Source: Trichomonas vaginalis G3 (taxonomy: Eukaryota; Parabasalia; Trichomonadida; Trichomonadidae). Taken from it: DNA of 64,000 bases. The notes beneath the pieces were generated by a model. The model was not told the DNA's origin and did no database searches. It was given only the letters and a program-made list of their open reading frames with translations. Positions within the stretch are counted from its first letter, which is position 1. Every line of letters begins with the position of its first letter. Location of the stretch: NCBI RefSeq assembly GCF_026262505.1, contig NC_067203.1:15636392-15700391 (forward strand). The letters are read 5' to 3'. This document shows positions 9,092 to 18,789 of the stretch, piece after piece. Both the position numbers and the translations under genes were made by a program.

Positions 9092-10105
9092 TTAATATTT
9101 ACATAAAAACAAAATAACAGCTATAGCACATATAATAATAGGTTTGATTCGCTCGTCAGCTCTTATTTGAAGCGCTGATTTATCAACCTTTCCAATAATT
9201 ATACTTGAACGATCCTTTTCATCTTGTAGAATCATATTTTTAATACTTGGAATTACATTTGGTATTTCGAATATCATTGGACCATCAGGAAGCATGTCAA
9301 CAGGTTGGCTTCTGTATTCAAATGTATTTTCATCATCAATTTTGATTGTTGCTTCTGCACTTTTCGATTCATAATCTTGACAAGATTGGTGAAGCTTAAA
9401 ACTAAGAATTTCTGGCCCGTGCTGATTCATTATTCTTAGAGAAGCATTTAATAAGTCTTGATCTACTATGATATAGCCTGCAGCGCTTTTATCTCTTAAA
9501 TGAGAAGTATTTCCTGCAGAAATTTTAATACATTCACCAATACTGAGTGTTTTGACCTTCACATGATACTGTGGAATGCCACCACAATATAATTGGAAAT
9601 GAGTTCGCGATCCTTTCCATCCTAATTTGACTTCTCGAGTAATTCTGTAAGTTAGGGGGTGATATGATAGTATATCTGAACTAGTACTTTTGACAAGTGT
9701 TTGAGTCTTAAATTCTTCATTTTCATCAGAAAATTCAATATTTTGATTTTTTGGTAGGCCGAGTGAAGGTATTTGTTCATTGGATGCTCCAACATCTAAT
9801 TTTATTTCTAAAGGAATGCGTTCTTCTCCTTCATTTTCTGCTTTTTCTGGAGATTTAGGTAATCTTTTTCTCGGAGGATAATTTCTGGATGGAGATTGAT
9901 CTATAGGTGGTTTCAATGTGATGTTTGTTTGATTGGTTGTTGTAATTTCTGTTTCTTCGTTAGCTTGATTTTCGTTATTTTGCTTCCTTTTCTTTTTTAT
10001 TCTTTTTCTTGATCTATTTTGATCAGCAACAGTTTCTCGATTCCTTATTACAATTTCATCATCATCTGATGATTCAGAGTCAAAAGTCATGGTAAATAAA
10101 CTCAT
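9092..10105 (-). CDS. tubby-like (Tub C-terminal domain) protein
   Basis: ATG at 10103-10105, 337 residues. The first 130 residues are disordered, acidic then basic (SESSDDDEIVI, RSRKRIKKKRKQ), with a possible nuclear localisation signal. The second half reads like a divergent tubby barrel: LTYRITREVKLGWKGSRTHF, QLYCGGIPQYHVKVKTL, and near the end IPSIKNMILQDE followed by a hydrophobic C-terminal helix (PIIICAIAVILFLC). In tubby folds that last helix fills the barrel, so it is probably not a membrane anchor. Tubby proteins bind phosphoinositides and link membranes to trafficking or transcription. The family call rests on the conserved SVKN/SIKN strand and the terminal helix, and is moderate. 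Confidence 0.55.
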   Translation of the reverse strand: MSLFTMTFDSESSDDDEIVIRNRETVADQNRSRKRIKKKRKQNNENQANEETEITTTNQTNITLKPPIDQSPSRNYPPRKRLPKSPEKAENEGEERIPLEIKLDVGASNEQIPSLGLPKNQNIEFSDENEEFKTQTLVKSTSSDILSYHPLTYRITREVKLGWKGSRTHFQLYCGGIPQYHVKVKTLSIGECIKISAGNTSHLRDKSAAGYIIVDQDLLNASLRIMNQHGPEILSFKLHQSCQDYESKSAEATIKIDDENTFEYRSQPVDMLPDGPMIFEIPNVIPSIKNMILQDEKDRSSIIIGKVDKSALQIRADERIKPIIICAIAVILFLCKY

Positions 10106-10478
10106 CTTTGTAAGAAAAATAATGAATTTATAAACTAAGCAATAAACAAGACTCTTTACACTATATTGAAAAATGATGCTTATTGTTGTGATATGAGCTC
10201 AATATAAGATAGTCGGATCAAAAATTAAAGAAAAATGATAGTGAGGATTGGGGCTTATTATTTTTATCATGATCCAAATTGAATTACAAACTTATACATA
10301 TCAAATGTAGATATTTGCAGAAATGAAAAAATTTATCATCCGGAATGAGAAAGTTTTTATTGAAAATCGATTTGTTTGTCTATGGAACTCTATATTTGCA
10401 AATTTAGAGATATGATTTCGGGGGTAATCACTGAGACAAATTTTATTTGTGAAGTTTACAAAATTTAGACCAAAGAAA
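10106..10478. other. divergent intergenic region between tubby-like and RRP12 genes
   Basis: 373 bp separating two genes transcribed away from each other, so it must hold both promoters. A TCATTATT initiator-like motif lies just before the tubby-like ATG. On the other side a TCACTGAG word lies about 50 bases before the RRP12 ATG. Confidence 0.55.
10121..10125 (-). promoter_or_regulatory. Inr-like TCATT before the tubby-like gene
   Basis: Minus-strand TCATTATTTTTC lies about 16-20 bases before the ATG, matching the Trichomonas initiator consensus TCA-Y-W. Confidence 0.5.
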
Positions 10479-13400
10479 ATGTTAAATGCTGAGCATGACA
10501 TCTTCAGCAACTACGATTGCTTGAAGAATGATCCTGTTCAAGCCCGTTTCATGTCAGTTCTCGAAGAAGTTAGGCAATCAATTGCTGATAAAGCAAGCAA
10601 CACTGCATCACTTCATGTAGAAGGCGAAACAGGCATCCCAGATCCAAAATTATATCTTGCAGTTATTTCTTCACTCATTGTCCACCGTTTAAGCCAAAAT
10701 AACAAGGCAGGTATCCCTGAACTTTTACGTCTTTTAATCGTTGCTATGCAATCAGCCACATTAGATTCATCAATTGCCGCACAATTAGCTGAATTGACAG
10801 TTCCACTCTTCAATGGCGCTGATAATGCTCTCCTTGCAGCATTATGTCCAGTCGCAGCTGCATTATCACACAGAACTAAGTTCAATCCAGTTCAAGTCAC
10901 AACATTAATCGAAGGTATCTGCGCTGCAACACTTTCTGATGATTCAAAGGTAAGAAATACCGCTTCAAGAGCAATTTACGATAACGACAACATTCATCAG
11001 CTTTGCTTTGATCGTCTCTTCGAAATTTGCGACCAAAATGCACTTCGCGCTCTTACAGTCCTCAAAAACATCGCCAGTGCTGCAAAACCAGGCGTTTGGA
11101 CCAAATATGCAGAACCTATTCTTAATTTCTGCCAAAGTGACAACAGAGCAGTTCGCGTTAAAGGCTTTGAGCTCATGTCTTACTGCTTGCACCATCTCTC
11201 TCCAGAAACTGTCGTTTCTATCATCAATAAATTCACAGCTAAGAAACCAGAAGCTCCAGGTGACGTTCTCCAGTCCATGGCACTTCTCATACAGTCGGCC
11301 ATTACAATGCTTGCAAGAGAAAGCCCCGCTCTCCTTGCAGATAACTTCCCGAACTTTTTACACCAAATGTTGATGCTTCTTACACTCGAAGACGAGCAAG
11401 CAAGGAACACAATCAACCAAACAATACTCTACGGCATTGCAGCTCTTACAAACAACGCTGGCCAGACAAATGATTTCACAAGACTCCAAGGAATCGTCAA
11501 AGAACTCGACGGAGCGTTAATCATTCAATATATGACCATTTGGCCACAAGTCTTCTCAATTTTATCTACACTTCCCCCTCAATTACACGCTGCCACACCA
11601 GATATCCTCTTCCAGCCAATTCTCAACGCATTGGAGAAGCTCAAACAAGATAAGGACATGCACGGCAAAGACTACATTGTTTCATTCGTCGCTACATGCA
11701 TGAATGAAATGGGATTAGCTCAATTCTACACAGGAACACCAGAATTGATCGATGATGCCGAAGTATTCCAATACGTATACATCCCACTCATCAATGCCTA
11801 CAATTCCCGTAAGCATGGAACAGATCTTGATTTCACAATTGAGAAAATTCTTCCAATTGAGAGATATCTCTACCAAGAGAAGCTCGACAACCCAGATGAT
11901 GTCAACAGACACCTTGTTTGGGCCAATCTTTGGAACGCATTACCTAATTGCGTCACAACAAACTCAGATGACATTTCAGAGTTCATAGAGATGTGCTGCC
12001 AGAGATTCAAAGACCACAAAGAACTCATCAGACCAATCTCTAAGATTTTCCATCATTTGGCCGCAAAAATTGCAAATATGGAAGGTCCTTTGTCACTTTT
12101 AGTTAATTCTGCCATTGATGCATCTACTGCTTCTGTATCAATTCCTGCCATCAGTGCATTATGTGCTGCCAAGGATTCCGCATCATTGAAAGATTTCTTC
12201 CACGGTGTTGCCATGCAGTGCATTGAATACGCCCGGGATCCAGACAAAATGGATGTTTCTTGTGCTTTGGTTGATGTCATTCTCGCAATGTGTAATTACG
12301 TCGATGAGAGCTACAGAAAGATGTTTTACGATCTCATGCTCAAATTCGTAAAAGGTGAATCCCATTTCCAGAAGAAAGCTCTAAGAGCAATCCGTGATTT
12401 AATAACAAGATTCAAAATTGAAGGAGCCGTTCATGAATTGAAAGATGTCTTGGCAAATACTGGTGAAAACGTGACATCTTCAACGATAAGATATCGTATT
12501 TTATTGATGACTACATTGTTACAGATATGTGGTGATGAATATGGCGAATTGTTATCAGAGTTCCTTCCAGAAATCGTTGCCGCTGTTAAAGATCAAGGAG
12601 AGAAAACGAGATCAGCTGCAGAAGAGAGTTTACAAACAATTGCTCAATTGTCAGCTGATAATTTCAGCAGTGTTGATGCGATTGTTGCAGGAATAATGGT
12701 TGGCATCATTTCCGATGATTCATCTTTCGTTTCTGCTTCTATTGATTCTCTTTCCATTGTATTAAGAAGACATTACGACAAGGTAACTCCTGAAACATTG
12801 AATGGTACTTGCGATGGTGTATTTGGTGCTTGCAAAGCTAACCAGAAAAGTGAAGTTTTCCGTTCTGGATTAGTTTTCTGTAAAATGTTATTGACACGTG
12901 TTCCAAAGTACACTGAACAGAACCAGCTCCACAATATCATTGAGTTATCTATCGCATGCAATAAGAGAACTAACTGGGAAATCAGAGATAAAGGTCATCA
13001 CATGATAGAAAGATGCATTGAAACATTCGGAATTGATCCAGTAACTAATGTTTTTCCAAAGGAAGAACTCAAGTTATTGAGAGGAGCAAGGAAAGAATCA
13101 AACAGAAACCAGAAGAAGGCGAAATCTAATCAGAACAAAGATAATGACGAATCAGATGGAATTGAATTAGATTCAAGATACGATGAACATGAAATAGATT
13201 TACTTTCATCAGCAAACATCATTAAACGTAAAGAAGTTGAACAAAAAGATGAATCTGATAATGATGAATTGCAATTCGATGAAAGAGGAAGAATCATCAT
13301 GAAGGAAGCTCCAAAGACAAGGAAATCTCGTAAGGAAGAAAAGGATGAAGACGAAGATGAAGATAGAGGTAATGAATTGGCTGATTATATAAATAATCGC

Positions 13401-13613
13401 CGCCAAAAGAAGAATAGAGATAGAGAGGAAAAGAAGGCAAAATTCGTCGAAGAAACAGGTAACAAGTTTAAGGCACCAAGAGGTAAAGGTGATGTAATGA
13501 AGAAGGGTGGACAGGCTCCATTCGCTTCTGCTCCTTTGTCTGCAAAAGTTGTTAATAAGAGATACAGAAGTCAGATGAAGGCTGAATACAAGAAACTTTT
13601 CAAGAGAAATTAG
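10479..13613 (+). CDS. RRP12: RRP12-like ribosome biogenesis factor
   Basis: The first ATG in the frame is at 10479, giving 1044 residues. The body is a long HEAT-like alpha-solenoid (for example TLIEGICAATLSDDSKVRNT, PELIDDAEVFQYVYIPLINA, KTRSAAEESLQTIAQLSADN), covering the NUC173 region in the middle. The last 170 residues are highly charged and end KFKAPRGKGDVMKKGGQAPF...PLSAKVVNKRYRSQMKAEYKKLFKR, which is the signature tail of RRP12. In yeast and human RRP12 is a nucleolar/nuclear factor that binds pre-40S and pre-60S particles and assists their maturation and export. Length and layout match the family. Codon use is richer in C than in neighbouring genes, as expected for a well-expressed housekeeping gene. 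Confidence 0.9.
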   Translation: MLNAEHDIFSNYDCLKNDPVQARFMSVLEEVRQSIADKASNTASLHVEGETGIPDPKLYLAVISSLIVHRLSQNNKAGIPELLRLLIVAMQSATLDSSIAAQLAELTVPLFNGADNALLAALCPVAAALSHRTKFNPVQVTTLIEGICAATLSDDSKVRNTASRAIYDNDNIHQLCFDRLFEICDQNALRALTVLKNIASAAKPGVWTKYAEPILNFCQSDNRAVRVKGFELMSYCLHHLSPETVVSIINKFTAKKPEAPGDVLQSMALLIQSAITMLARESPALLADNFPNFLHQMLMLLTLEDEQARNTINQTILYGIAALTNNAGQTNDFTRLQGIVKELDGALIIQYMTIWPQVFSILSTLPPQLHAATPDILFQPILNALEKLKQDKDMHGKDYIVSFVATCMNEMGLAQFYTGTPELIDDAEVFQYVYIPLINAYNSRKHGTDLDFTIEKILPIERYLYQEKLDNPDDVNRHLVWANLWNALPNCVTTNSDDISEFIEMCCQRFKDHKELIRPISKIFHHLAAKIANMEGPLSLLVNSAIDASTASVSIPAISALCAAKDSASLKDFFHGVAMQCIEYARDPDKMDVSCALVDVILAMCNYVDESYRKMFYDLMLKFVKGESHFQKKALRAIRDLITRFKIEGAVHELKDVLANTGENVTSSTIRYRILLMTTLLQICGDEYGELLSEFLPEIVAAVKDQGEKTRSAAEESLQTIAQLSADNFSSVDAIVAGIMVGIISDDSSFVSASIDSLSIVLRRHYDKVTPETLNGTCDGVFGACKANQKSEVFRSGLVFCKMLLTRVPKYTEQNQLHNIIELSIACNKRTNWEIRDKGHHMIERCIETFGIDPVTNVFPKEELKLLRGARKESNRNQKKAKSNQNKDNDESDGIELDSRYDEHEIDLLSSANIIKRKEVEQKDESDNDELQFDERGRIIMKEAPKTRKSRKEEKDEDEDEDRGNELADYINNRRQKKNRDREEKKAKFVEETGNKFKAPRGKGDVMKKGGQAPFASAPLSAKVVNKRYRSQMKAEYKKLFKRN

Positions 13614-13837
13614 AACTTTTAATAGATTTATTATATATTAGAATTTTTATTTTTATTATTTTTTTATAGATTTATTTGATTTATTTATAAAGTGATGAAT
13701 TTTATTAACGATCTTTTAAAAATTACGAAATCTTTTTAAAAAATTGTCTTGAATAATCATCTGATTTGGAGAAATGCAGAGACAAAGAATACGTTTCAAT
13801 ACAACTATATCCATTGATGTTTGAAATGTATCAATAA

Positions 13838-13996
13838 TTAACTTTCTTGTTTCATAATTATTTGTAGTAATTTAGGACTTTTCATTCGATATTCATATTG
13901 TGGATCTTGATGATGCAGTAATTCTTCGACAATTACTCCTTTCTTTTTCAGGATATCATCCAGCAAATGATTTTCCAAAGAAAATGAACTCAAACT
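13838..13996 (-). pseudogene. relic of a SAPS (SIT4-associated) phosphatase subunit, N-terminal piece
   Basis: A minus-strand stretch of 53 codons between stops reads SFSLENHLLDDILKKKGV then IVEELLHHQDPQYEYRMKSP then KLLQIIMKQES. This matches the start of SAPS-domain proteins, where a Phe-rich opening is followed by LLDKE-V-TLEELLDE-D-LQECK-QN-KLLDFL. SAPS proteins are regulatory subunits of PP6/Sit4-type phosphatases. There is no in-frame ATG at the head, and only about 50 residues of a family that normally exceeds 400 remain, so this is a gene fragment. It lies in the 3' flank of RRP12, between RRP12 and the cornichon gene. Confidence 0.5.
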
Positions 13997-14251
13997 TTAA
14001 CAATTCTACTAAAATCCGTGTAAATTAAGTGTATGTTATATATATTTATAGTATTCAATGAAAATATATCTCAATAATTAAAAATTGTATTCAAATTTAT
14101 GTACAAAATTGATGAAAATGCTTAAAAATAAATAGAAATGTTTACTTGCACACAAACGATGACTCTAACTTATAAATAAGAGTTTGTAATATTAAAAATT
14201 TTGAAATGCATTTTAGAATGAGAGTAAAATGCGTTTGAGACTATATCTAGA

Positions 14252-14650
14252 TTAGTCGAAAAGACTTAAAAGGATTATGACCATTGAATAAACAAAAGAT
14301 ATCACAACTCCTACTAAAATTGCAATTAACTTGTACTTCTTGCTATCTGAATCGCGAACGATTGTTAAGGGTTCGAAATATCTGCGATTTCTTGTTGTAT
14401 AATAAAGATGGAAAGCAATTAAGAAATGATATATTAAAATTGGAAAAGCAGCCTTGATCCATCCTAATGATGTTAATGCAACGAATATGTGAACGTATTT
14501 AAGGGGATTAATAAATTTATCTAAAGTACTGCAGATATCTAGTGGATTAATACGGTCTATTTGGAAGTCAACAAGGGAGTTAATGATAATAATGTAGAGA
14601 ACAGCAAGAGCAACAATGCCAATAAGTCCTAAAAGGAGAATAAACCACAT
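14252..14650 (-). CDS. cornichon family cargo receptor (Erv14-like)
   Basis: ATG at 14648-14650, 132 residues, the usual size for cornichon/Erv14 (about 130-160). An N-terminal membrane segment (ILLLGLIGIVALAVLYIIII) is followed by the diagnostic INPLDICSTLDKFINP, which corresponds to INPIELCSKVNKLITP in other eukaryotes. Two more hydrophobic segments follow, and the C-terminal one is VGVVISFVYSMVIILLSLF. Cornichons are ER membrane cargo receptors that recruit transmembrane proteins into COPII vesicles. The gene stands alone, with an initiator-like TCACT just upstream. Confidence 0.88.
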   Translation of the reverse strand: MWFILLLGLIGIVALAVLYIIIINSLVDFQIDRINPLDICSTLDKFINPLKYVHIFVALTSLGWIKAAFPILIYHFLIAFHLYYTTRNRRYFEPLTIVRDSDSKKYKLIAILVGVVISFVYSMVIILLSLFD

Positions 14651-14664
14651 AAAAAAAATCTAAA

Positions 14665-14669
14665 AGTGA
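14665..14669 (-). promoter_or_regulatory. Inr-like TCACT before the cornichon gene
   Basis: Minus-strand TTTGTCACTTTTAG lies about 15 bases before the ATG and matches the trichomonad initiator TCA-Y-W. Confidence 0.5.
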
Positions 14670-14760
14670 CAAATTATCGGAGCCTTTATTGGTAGCAAAC
14701 TTTGACTTATATGGGACTATTTTCCTATCCGAAGAATATACCTATTGATTAATATATACT

Positions 14761-14854
14761 TATAGTATGTCTGTTGATTTAGTCATCACAACAAACCATA
14801 TACCCTAAAATTATAATGGTTTGTTGTGATGACTAAATCAACAGGCATACTATA
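14761..14854. repeat. 39-bp inverted repeat (long hairpin)
   Basis: The arms 14761-14799 and 14816-14854 are complementary over 39 bp with one mismatch (which would be a G-U pair in RNA), around a 16-base loop. A third partial copy of the arm (AATGGTTTGTTGTGATTACA) follows at once. No target duplication was identified. Confidence 0.85.
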
Positions 14855-15116
14855 ATGGTTTGTTGTGATTACACACACTAAACTTCTACTGATAGTTTTT
14901 TGTTTGAATTTAGTTATGTAGAATCTACAAGGCATCTGATGCAAAAAATCAAATCAAATTAAAATTTATGTGTTCTATAATTCAAAATGGATTTGATTTT
15001 TTGCTGGTTTGTCTCATTCTTATGACTATTTGGATATAACTTGGGAGTGAAATTCAGATCACCAAATTGACAGACATGCACCCCTTTCTTTTTAGGATAC
15101 TCTCCCATTTTTATTG

Positions 15117-17573
15117 ATGAGTATTTTTAATCCAATTGGTATATTAAAATCAAAGCTTAATTTGTTCAATTTCGGACCAAAAGAAAATATTGACCCGATT
15201 ATTACCGAAACTCTTGATGCAATTCTCGAAGATAGAAAAAATAATCAATTATTAAAAAGATTATCAGAAGAAAAAGACATATCGTTCAATTTTCAGATCT
15301 TATACAACTCATTAATTACTAGTAGGGCATCTGATGGTTTAACTATATTCAAAGAATGGTTTTTAAACCCTCCTCCTTCAATTTCAGTCGAAAGACTCAA
15401 TGAATTTCTAAGTACATTATTTCGCTATCTTCCAGACTCAACAAACGCTCATAAGAAAGACGAATCCCACTATAAATTTGTTTGGCAAACAATATCAGAG
15501 TTAAAAGAAAAGATTACGTTCGAAATTTACTCAGAAACACAACAAAAACTTCTTGTTGCTGTCCTTGACATTGTAGAAAACATGAATATGAAGAATTTGA
15601 CGCCACATTATCTTAAATTCTTTTGCTCGCATTTACTTGATAATTACATTGATACAAATACAGTAAATACCCTTATAGATAGATTTTCCAAGAACAAAGA
15701 TGACGTTTACTGGAAAGAATTGTTCCAAAACGTTTTCAACAAGTTATTAACGTTTTCTGACAACAAAAATCTATTATACATCTTCTATTTAGTCAAAGAT
15801 AAAATTCATACACAAGAATCTCTTTGGAATTGTGCAGTTAATGAAATATATAAGAAATCTCGAACAGATACAAGCCTTTACTTGTTACCATGCAACGGTA
15901 CTAATATTCTACAGTTGATTGGTGACTTGGCCTTTTCCGATCAGATTAAAGAATCAGAAAGATTGAAATATCACATTGTAAACCTCGTTGATTTCTTTGT
16001 TCACTCCAACGTTTCACAAGAATGGATGGATATGTTCGTACATTACATTAAATTTATGATAATTAAGAACGAAATTGACTTAACTTTGATTTTATCAGAT
16101 TCTATCCTTAGAATGCTCTGCTACAAACCTAAACCGATACAAGAAATCATATTTACACTCCTCGACAAGTTCGATAAGAAAGAAATTGAATCAAAATTAT
16201 ATTATGATTATACAGACTTCTTTTACTCAATCCAGTCATTGATGCAAACAGGATATTACCCAATGTATCCGAAATTCGATGCATTGGCCACTAAAATCGC
16301 TTCAAAATTTTCATATCAATCTCAAGGTCTTCTTTTACAGCTCTTAATCGGTAATCGTGCACAGTATTATGAAATATTTACATCAACAGTTGACAAATTA
16401 ACAAATCCAACTGAAATTTGTCAATTTATTATTTCATTAGCTTTAGCACCTCCATTTTTCAATTCTGTTGGCGTAATTAAGAGCATTATCAACAAGAAGA
16501 TGCAATGGTTTATTGATAAGCTCAATGGAAAGGACGCAAACGTAAAAATCGCAATTTTAATTTGTTTATTAGAACTGAACAAGAGTAACGCTTTTGTTCC
16601 GTACAGACCTATATTGGATTGCATTGGAAATCTGATCTCAAGTCAAGCGAAAAGTATCAAAAAAGTTGCTTATTTGGTTTTGGTAAATATTGCAACTCCA
16701 ACGATACAACAAGAAAACGTGCAGGATGATATAGAATCGTATGTTCTCCATGATAGAATATTCTCTTTCATGCCTCATGACAATTCTGCAACAATGTTGG
16801 TCAGATCTAACTTTGGAAAGAACTTTTACTCGATCAAGACACTTAACATTCCAGTAGAAGTCAAGGATAAGAAGATTCCGCTCAAAAGATCCGATATCGT
16901 CGCTGAAGATGATCCTCTTTTCGAAATCTTACCCCCTCTACAGGAAGTTCCGGACAAATCTAAGGCCCTTAAGATCTTGTATACAACAGGTGTCGCAAAT
17001 TGCAATAACAAGCCGAGATTGCTGAAGAATCCAGATTTTTCAGATTTTGATAAGGCTTGTCTTCCATTCCGTTTCAATATTAATGTCTCAAACGTTAATA
17101 TTGATGATGATTCAATCGAAAAGGAGCCAAAACCATCTCCAATTTTCGATATTTTCTTGAAAGACCTTGGAGAGTCATATGATATGACATCATGTGGATT
17201 TTCATTTGTTAAGAACCCAATTGATGCTGAAAATCCTTTCATTTTGTTCATTTCTCATGATAATATGATAAATGACAAATTCCTTAAGAAAGCGAACTTC
17301 CTCATCATGGTATCTCCTGTATTAGAGAAAGGTACAAGACTTTACAGGCTCGAACTCCATGTTTCTGGCTCTGCTTATGGAAATTCGTATTTTATTCAAG
17401 CAAACAACCTTGTAGTTCGCCTTGTTCCTGCTAATATGCTTACTATTATGATATCCTCTATATTGTTCTCTTATTACATCTCTACTTACGAAAAATCTCC
17501 AATTTTCGAGAAACTTCTCTACAGAGTCAAAGAGAGAATCCACGCACTCAAGAACATTATCAATAGCCAGTAA
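15117..17573 (+). CDS. RalGAP/tuberin-like protein with degenerate Rap-GAP domain
   Basis: ATG at 15117, 818 residues. Residues 1-530 form an alpha-helical repeat body. From about residue 555 a divergent Rap/Ran-GAP region is visible: an RSNFGKNFYSIKTL segment resembling the R-x-x-x-GRYAW entry of RalGAP and tuberin, then near the C-terminus NPFILFISHDNMINDKFLKK followed by NFLIMVSPVLEKGTRLYRLE, which parallels the I-FN-...-FNFV-IVV-P-...-YR strand set of Rap-GAPs. RalGAP/tuberin proteins switch off Ral/Rap/Rheb GTPases. I could not place a catalytic asparagine thumb, so activity is uncertain. The call is moderate. Confidence 0.45.
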   Translation: MSIFNPIGILKSKLNLFNFGPKENIDPIITETLDAILEDRKNNQLLKRLSEEKDISFNFQILYNSLITSRASDGLTIFKEWFLNPPPSISVERLNEFLSTLFRYLPDSTNAHKKDESHYKFVWQTISELKEKITFEIYSETQQKLLVAVLDIVENMNMKNLTPHYLKFFCSHLLDNYIDTNTVNTLIDRFSKNKDDVYWKELFQNVFNKLLTFSDNKNLLYIFYLVKDKIHTQESLWNCAVNEIYKKSRTDTSLYLLPCNGTNILQLIGDLAFSDQIKESERLKYHIVNLVDFFVHSNVSQEWMDMFVHYIKFMIIKNEIDLTLILSDSILRMLCYKPKPIQEIIFTLLDKFDKKEIESKLYYDYTDFFYSIQSLMQTGYYPMYPKFDALATKIASKFSYQSQGLLLQLLIGNRAQYYEIFTSTVDKLTNPTEICQFIISLALAPPFFNSVGVIKSIINKKMQWFIDKLNGKDANVKIAILICLLELNKSNAFVPYRPILDCIGNLISSQAKSIKKVAYLVLVNIATPTIQQENVQDDIESYVLHDRIFSFMPHDNSATMLVRSNFGKNFYSIKTLNIPVEVKDKKIPLKRSDIVAEDDPLFEILPPLQEVPDKSKALKILYTTGVANCNNKPRLLKNPDFSDFDKACLPFRFNINVSNVNIDDDSIEKEPKPSPIFDIFLKDLGESYDMTSCGFSFVKNPIDAENPFILFISHDNMINDKFLKKANFLIMVSPVLEKGTRLYRLELHVSGSAYGNSYFIQANNLVVRLVPANMLTIMISSILFSYYISTYEKSPIFEKLLYRVKERIHALKNIINSQ

Positions 17574-18033
17574 TGTTTTTTATATTGTTATGCGGCTTTG
17601 TTGCAAAAAAACACTTAATAAAAAGTTATATTGTTTTCTCTTTATTATTTCTATTACATATTCTAATAATCTAAATAATGATGTATGAGCATCAATTGTT
17701 TAAAGAATATTAAGCTGAAAATTATAATTTTTTTTCTAATCATCAAGGCATGTTAGAGCAATTAACCCGAATGGAATACATTTATCAGTAAAAGCAATGC
17801 CATTACTTTCAATTTCTTTCTGTTAGTTCCTGACACTATTGTACGCAAAATGGATTCAAACATTCATTTCTTAGAATCAATAAGTAAAGTTTGAGTGTGA
17901 AGTTCTCTGCTGGCTTGATTGCATTGTGTTGGTTATAAATTCGTATTTGTGTTAGATTAAACTTTTGTTACTTTTCAAGGTAATCTCGGTTTTGAGTTTG
18001 AAATATGAAATGTGGGAAGTTATTGCATTGCTC
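17574..18033. other. intergenic, no gene seen
   Basis: Spacer 3' of the RalGAP-like gene, up to the transposon. A TAATAAAAAG-like polyadenylation context follows soon after the stop. No other feature seen. Confidence 0.5.
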
Positions 18034-18677
18034 AAAGGTACATTCACTAGGCGATAACAGTAAAATGGGATGAAAATAGGATAAATAGCACCCCTATATA
18101 GTGCCTAACAATATTTATACGGGCCAAAAAAAATTTGGCTAGAGATTTGGCGAGTTATAAAACTTAGAAAATTGAGAGGGATTTTTATTTTTGATTTTTT
18201 TTTGGAAAGTTAAAATTGCGATTAAAAATCGATTTCCAGGAGAACTAAGCATCTCATCATATATTTAAATCGATAAAAATATTAAATAATAGTTGAATAG
18301 TATAACAACGTGAAATTATGGCTGAATCTACAGAAAAAATGAACATATTTGACATTTTTGAAAATTCATACGTTAGATGGTGACAGACTCATAAACTATA
18401 CTTTAGCTAAGATTGATATATGGTTTCAACAACACATGGTTAAAATCGTAAAAATATTTTAGATTTCAAAAAGATATATATGGTAATATAATGGAACAAA
18501 GTCAACAAATAGCATGACTAATCTTCATAAGTGTTAATAGAATCATTAGCCTTACATATAGTGTTTAATATAATGATGCACATTATACTGGGATTCATTC
18601 CTTATTCATCTAGTTATTATAAGATTTACAACCCCATGAAAATTTAAAATTTTGTCAAAAATAGTGAATGTACCTTT
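18034..18677. mobile_element. 644-bp non-autonomous DNA transposon with perfect 16-bp TIRs
   Basis: The element starts AAAGGTACATTCACTA and ends TAGTGAATGTACCTTT, a perfect 16-bp terminal inverted repeat. It is bounded on both sides by the 8-bp direct repeat CATTGCTC (18026-18033 and 18678-18685). An 8-bp duplication fits hAT or Mutator-like transposases. There is no coding frame inside, so it is a MITE-like derivative. It ends 112 bp before the ATG of the importin-like gene, so it now forms part of that gene's upstream region. Confidence 0.88.
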
Positions 18678-18789
18678 CATTGCTCATAGGGTACTTTTGC
18701 ATCTTTAAGTCTATATATTATGAAAGAACAATAACATTCATAATTATATTGTTCAGAACACAAAATTGTCTGAAAATTTTATCAAAAAA

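Larger units (their letters stand above)
14651..15116. other. divergent intergenic region with palindromes
   Basis: Separates the cornichon and RalGAP-like genes. Besides the initiator it holds the 39-bp inverted repeat at 14761-14854 and a second, weaker palindrome (GCAAAAAATCAAATC near 14940 against GGATTTGATTTTTTGC near 14990-15004). Confidence 0.6.
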
